From: Candidatus Poribacteria bacterium
GTDB taxonomy: Bacteria; Poribacteria; WGA-4E; WGA-3G
Assembly: GCA_028818995.1 (NCBI GenBank)
Contig: JAPPMR010000860.1
Span: forward strand, 1 to 9,036
Direction: 5' to 3'
Length of the DNA: 9,036 nucleotides
Shown: positions 5,919-9,036 of the stretch, piece by piece
How the letters are laid out: each line of letters starts with the position of its first letter
Numbering within the stretch: position 1 is the stretch's first letter
The notes under the pieces: model-generated
Database searches by the model: none
Told to the model about the DNA's origin: nothing
The model's input: only the letters and a program-made list of their open reading frames with translations
Program-made: the position numbers and the translations under genes

Positions 5919-7232
5919 TTATCCTTTTTTACTTTCAATCTCTGCTTCAACGAGCTCATCTAAGAGGTTACCTCTTGCCTTAACAGAGATAACTTTTCCG
6001 TTTCGATCAATCAGAAAAGGGGCAGGAATACCGCGCACACCATACTGTTCTGCAAATACGCCTTTGAAACCGCCACTATCCAAAATCTGCCGCCAAGGTA
6101 TCTCTTTTTCCTTGATGAACTCGCTCACCACCGATTCGTTTTCGTCAAAACTTATACCGATTACTTCAAAACCCTTGTCGTGATATTTTTCGTAGACTTT
6201 CTTGATATTTGGTATTTCCCCGATGCAAGGACCGCACGATACTGCCCAAAAATCGAGTAGAACAACTTTTCCACGATAGTCTGCAAGTGAAATCGGGGTG
6301 CCATCAAGATCAACTGTAGACGCTGGAAAATCGGGCAAGATTTGTTCCTCCCATGCTAAAGTCGGATCTCGCTTTATCCGATATTGGCGGGAAAGTTCGG
6401 TATTTCCTAACTTCTCATGGATATTAGCAAGTGCGTGTAGAGCTGTCCAATCGTCTGGTTCTTGCTCCAATATCTTCTCAAAAACCGGTTGTGCTTCCTT
6501 AAGAACTGCTCGCACCGCATCAGTGTCTCCTAATGTTTCGTGAATCTCAGTTAACATCCGTGAGGCACTCCAATCGTTCGGCTTTTGCGCTAGCTGTTTT
6601 TCCAAGATAGTTTGAATTCTGCTAAACACCACATTCCACCGTTCAATGAGTGGATCGTCAGTTTTAAAACCTTCATAAAGGTCAGTTGGTCTGAACCAAA
6701 CTTCACTATAGTCGTAGAGTATCCGGTATACCCACCTATATTGTGTCTCTTGAGAAGTTTCTTGTAGCCTCTCAAACATTCTCTCCAGAGATTTGAGCAC
6801 TTCTTCGTCTTCACAGAAGCCATATTTTGTGAACGCAAAGAAACAAATTTCAACATCTTTTGACAGCAGCATCATGGCTTTTTCCACAAGCGGACGTTTT
6901 CGACTGAGAGGCACTGTCACATCGAATACCTGTAATGTCTCTATTGCCAAGAATTTTGCTGCCGCGCCATTGTCCGGATCACTTTCTAAAGCACCCTCAG
7001 CATGAACGCGCAGTGCCCACCGCATCTCTTTAGGAAAGCGATAGATGTACTCTATCAAATCGGGTGGAAGCGACGTTTTCCCATCAGAAACACCTTCATC
7101 AATTTTCGCTTTGAAGTACTCTATTAACTTTTCTTGAACATCTGATGCCACTTCCCAATCAACGCTTGCATACCCGCGATTTTCAAGTGTATTGAGATAG
7201 TCATTCCATACATCCACACTATTTTCTTTCAT
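5919..7232 (-). CDS. TPR + TlpA-like thioredoxin-fold protein, paralogue 2 (SCGPC)
   Basis: 437 residues with no signal peptide or membrane segment, so apparently cytosolic, unlike classical TlpA/ResA. Residues 1-200 are a helical region of unknown function; about 205-290 hold TPR-like helices (DWSASRMLTEIHETLGD, DWTALHALANIHEKLGN); about 298-437 form a redoxin domain (FPASTVDLDG, GKVVLLDFWA, C333-G-P-C336, cis-proline region GIPAPFLID at 401-409). The residue before the active site is serine, not the usual tryptophan, which may change redox potential or partner choice. The GGAGG site upstream fits the ATG. It lies 45 nt after its paralogue, with no promoter visible between them. Likely activity: thiol-disulfide exchange or thiol peroxidase-type chemistry; the substrate is unknown. 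Confidence 0.93.
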   Translation of the reverse strand: MKENSVDVWNDYLNTLENRGYASVDWEVASDVQEKLIEYFKAKIDEGVSDGKTSLPPDLIEYIYRFPKEMRWALRVHAEGALESDPDNGAAAKFLAIETLQVFDVTVPLSRKRPLVEKAMMLLSKDVEICFFAFTKYGFCEDEEVLKSLERMFERLQETSQETQYRWVYRILYDYSEVWFRPTDLYEGFKTDDPLIERWNVVFSRIQTILEKQLAQKPNDWSASRMLTEIHETLGDTDAVRAVLKEAQPVFEKILEQEPDDWTALHALANIHEKLGNTELSRQYRIKRDPTLAWEEQILPDFPASTVDLDGTPISLADYRGKVVLLDFWAVSCGPCIGEIPNIKKVYEKYHDKGFEVIGISFDENESVVSEFIKEKEIPWRQILDSGGFKGVFAEQYGVRGIPAPFLIDRNGKVISVKARGNLLDELVEAEIESKKG

Positions 7233-7277
7233 GATTTTCCTCCATGTTTTGTTTTTGCAAAATGTTTTTTTCTAAAC

Positions 7278-8603
7278 TTATTTATCCTCAATTTCTGCTG
7301 CAACGAGTTCACCCAGAAGACTACCTCTTGCCTTAACAGAGATAACTTTTCCTTTTCGGTCAATCAGAAACGGTGCAGGAATACCACGGACACCATATTG
7401 CTCTGCAAATATGCCTTTGAAACCGCCACTATCCAAAATCTGCCGCCACGGTATTTCTTTTTCCTTGATGAACTCGCGCACTACTGCCTCGTCTTTGTCA
7501 AAACTTACGCCAATGACATCAAATCCTTTGTCGTGATATTTCTCATATACTTCCTTAATATTCGGAATTTCTCCGACACAGGGACCGCACCACACTGCCC
7601 AGAAATCAAGTAGCACAACTTTTCCACGGTAATCTGCAAGCGAAATTGAGTTGTCATCAAGGTCAACTGTAGATGCTGGAAAATTGGGTAATATTTGATC
7701 TACCCATCCTAAACTGGGGTCCGCTTTGAGCTTGTATTCTTGGGCAAGTTCGGCATTTCCTAATTTCTCATGGATATTTGCTAATCCATCCAAAGCAGTT
7801 TGGTCATTTTCAGTTTGTTCCAGACGTTTTTCAAAAACCGTTTGTGCTTTCCTCAAAACTTTTTCGGCTGCATCAGTATTTCCTAAAACCGCATGAATTT
7901 CAGTCAGTATGAGGACAATCTCCCAATCATTGGGTGTTCGTTCTAATTCTTGTTCAAAGACATTCTGAATTTTGCATAGTACTGCTGTCCACCGTTTAAT
8001 ATAAGGGTCATTTTCGTTGAGTGTTTTATAAATATCAGTAGGACTTGTCCATACCTCTGAATAGTCATAAAGCATACGCACCCATCTGGACTGTGTCTGT
8101 GTGTCCCTTTCATGGATACGGTCAAACAATCTCTCAATAGAAACAAGTGTGTCATCTTCGTAATCTTCCATCTCATGAAGAAACTGATCACATCCATATT
8201 CTTCAAATGCGAAGAAACAGATTTCAACATCTTTTGGCACTAACACCATCGCTTTTTCTAAATATGGATACTTCGGTTCTATCGGAATCGGTTCTCCGTC
8301 AAGTTTTTGTAAAGTTTCTATCGCCAGAAACTTTGCTGCTGCACCGTTATCGGGGTTTTTTTCCAGAACGTTTTCAGCGTATTCGCGCAGTTCCTGACGC
8401 ATCTCTTTAGAAAAACGGTAGATGTATTCCATCAAATCGGATGGAAGCGACGTTTTACCGTTAGAAACACCTGCATCAATTTTCGCTTTGATGTAGGTAA
8501 TTACCTTTTCCTGGATGTCTTTTGCAACTTTCCGCTTCCCGTCTGCATCTCGTTGACTTTTGAGGAGAAAGTCTTCCCATAAGTCTGCACTATTTCCTTT
8601 CAT
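7278..8603 (-). CDS. TPR + TlpA-like thioredoxin-fold protein, paralogue 1 (WCGPC)
   Basis: 441 residues with the same architecture as the downstream copy. A helical N-terminal region (1-205) of unknown function includes a KTSLPSDLMEYIYRFSKEM segment (50-68) shared by both paralogues. TPR-like helices follow at about 210-295, then a TlpA/AhpC-type domain at about 302-441 with the canonical W338-C339-G-P-C342 active site and GIPAPFLID at 407-415. The redoxin domains of the two copies are far more alike than the N-terminal halves. There is no secretion signal. GGAG eight bases before the ATG supports the start. It is the first gene after the ECF-type promoter at 8680-8710, with a leader of about 70 nt, and probably forms an operon with the second copy and perhaps the sigma gene. 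Confidence 0.93.
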   Translation of the reverse strand: MKGNSADLWEDFLLKSQRDADGKRKVAKDIQEKVITYIKAKIDAGVSNGKTSLPSDLMEYIYRFSKEMRQELREYAENVLEKNPDNGAAAKFLAIETLQKLDGEPIPIEPKYPYLEKAMVLVPKDVEICFFAFEEYGCDQFLHEMEDYEDDTLVSIERLFDRIHERDTQTQSRWVRMLYDYSEVWTSPTDIYKTLNENDPYIKRWTAVLCKIQNVFEQELERTPNDWEIVLILTEIHAVLGNTDAAEKVLRKAQTVFEKRLEQTENDQTALDGLANIHEKLGNAELAQEYKLKADPSLGWVDQILPNFPASTVDLDDNSISLADYRGKVVLLDFWAVWCGPCVGEIPNIKEVYEKYHDKGFDVIGVSFDKDEAVVREFIKEKEIPWRQILDSGGFKGIFAEQYGVRGIPAPFLIDRKGKVISVKARGSLLGELVAAEIEDK

Positions 8604-8679
8604 GATATTGTCTCCTATTTTCTTATTTGCAAAATACTTGATTTCGGTTTAATTTGCTCTATTGAACTTGGTTTAATAG

Positions 8680-8710
8680 GTAAGAATGTAAATGAAAGAA
8701 AAAGGTTACA
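8680..8710 (-). promoter_or_regulatory. ECF-type promoter of the redoxin operon
   Basis: TGTAACC (8710-8704), 15 bp, CATTCTTAC (8688-8680) on the minus strand, identical in both blocks and in spacing to the promoter at 5143-5173. The upstream TTTTAT and the T-run after the -35 are also shared. It lies about 77 bp before the ATG at 8603. It is most simply read by the ECF factor encoded two genes downstream, giving positive feedback if that gene is co-transcribed. Confidence 0.7.
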
Positions 8711-8917
8711 TAAAAAGACATGCTCGGTTTGGAATGAAAATTTTCGTCATGCTTATTATGTGAAATTTCAAGGGCATTTTCAAGATTTTTTGAAGAAAAG
8801 CGATTCAGTTGATAACTAAAAAAGAGAATAACTTATGTATATAGTGAAATCTAAAATTACCTTACAGTTCTTATAGGTTTGCGGCGTTTGTAGTCGCGCA
8901 ATTTATTGCCAAATCAA

Positions 8918-8944
8918 CGCCAAATGCGCGTTTGGCATTTGGCG
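8918..8944. repeat. Perfect 10-bp hairpin palindrome
   Basis: CGCCAAATGC (8918-8927) and GCATTTGGCG (8935-8944) pair perfectly around a 7-nt loop. No T-run follows on either strand, so this looks like a REP-like intergenic palindrome rather than a terminator. A partial copy of the arm (GCCAAAT) occurs just before it at 8908-8914. Confidence 0.65.
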
Positions 8945-8964
8945 CCTCTTACATTCATTGGTGG

Positions 8965-8984
8965 GCGAGGTTTCCTAACCTCGC
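8965..8984. repeat. Perfect 8-bp hairpin palindrome
   Basis: GCGAGGTT (8965-8972) and AACCTCGC (8977-8984) pair perfectly around TCCT. It lies 20 bp from the previous palindrome and has the same lack of a T-run. Conserved GC-rich hairpins of this kind in otherwise AT-rich spacers are typical of dispersed repeats. Confidence 0.65.
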
Positions 8985-9036
8985 TGGTTCGGAGTGTCAA
9001 AGTAATTCTAAAATCTACTATATCTATAAATTCCTA

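Larger units (their letters stand above)
8604..9036. other. Intergenic region upstream of the redoxin operon
   Basis: No credible gene. It contains the redoxin leader and ECF-type promoter (8604-8710), a featureless AT-rich stretch (about 8711-8877), and a more GC-rich block from about 8878 with two perfect hairpins (8918-8944 and 8965-8984), resembling a dispersed intergenic repeat. The last 50 bases are AT-rich and carry nothing I can name. Confidence 0.7.

Noticed and set aside
5966..5976. GAGGTTACCTC as a further ECF -35 or operator
   Set aside because: It lies inside the 3' end of the redoxin gene, no CATTCTTAC follows at the right distance, and it encodes conserved residues.

Overview
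The window reads as a moderately AT-rich bacterial chromosome fragment in which every convincing gene lies on the minus strand. Strong Shine-Dalgarno sites (AGGAGGTGA, AAAGGAG), an ECF sigma factor fused through one membrane segment to a WD40 propeller, paralogous cytosolic TlpA-like proteins, and palindromic intergenic repeats suggest an uncultured environmental bacterium. Candidatus Poribacteria or a planctomycete-like relative is my best guess. This is inference from gene style; there is no rRNA or other phylogenetic marker here.

Read in the direction of transcription (right to left): 8604-9036 is non-coding, with two perfect hairpins at the far end and an ECF-type promoter (8680-8710). 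Next come two tandem paralogues of a TPR + thioredoxin-fold (TlpA/AhpC-like) protein (7278-8603 and 5919-7232) and a 204-residue ECF sigma factor (5197-5811). A second ECF-type promoter (5143-5173) matches the first in its -35 element, spacing and -10 element. It precedes two related proteins of unknown function built from degenerate repeats with an H-x-G-F-x-L signature (4402-5124 and 3554-4354), followed by three tandem 7Fe-type ferredoxins (3258-3521, 2909-3190, 2613-2876). A nested hairpin followed by a T-run (2492-2581) probably ends this unit.

Beyond it lies a 272-bp MITE-like element (2210-2481) with 19-bp terminal inverted repeats and a 7-bp flanking direct repeat. Then comes the second sigma factor, an ECF-transmembrane-WD40 fusion (2033 to beyond base 1), cut by the window edge.

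Working model (inference): the 204-residue sigma factor directs transcription from both matched promoters, coupling cytosolic thiol-disulfide proteins, low-potential ferredoxins and the two repeat proteins into one redox-related regulon. No anti-sigma factor gene is visible next to it. The repeat proteins and their link to the ferredoxins are the least explained part of the locus.
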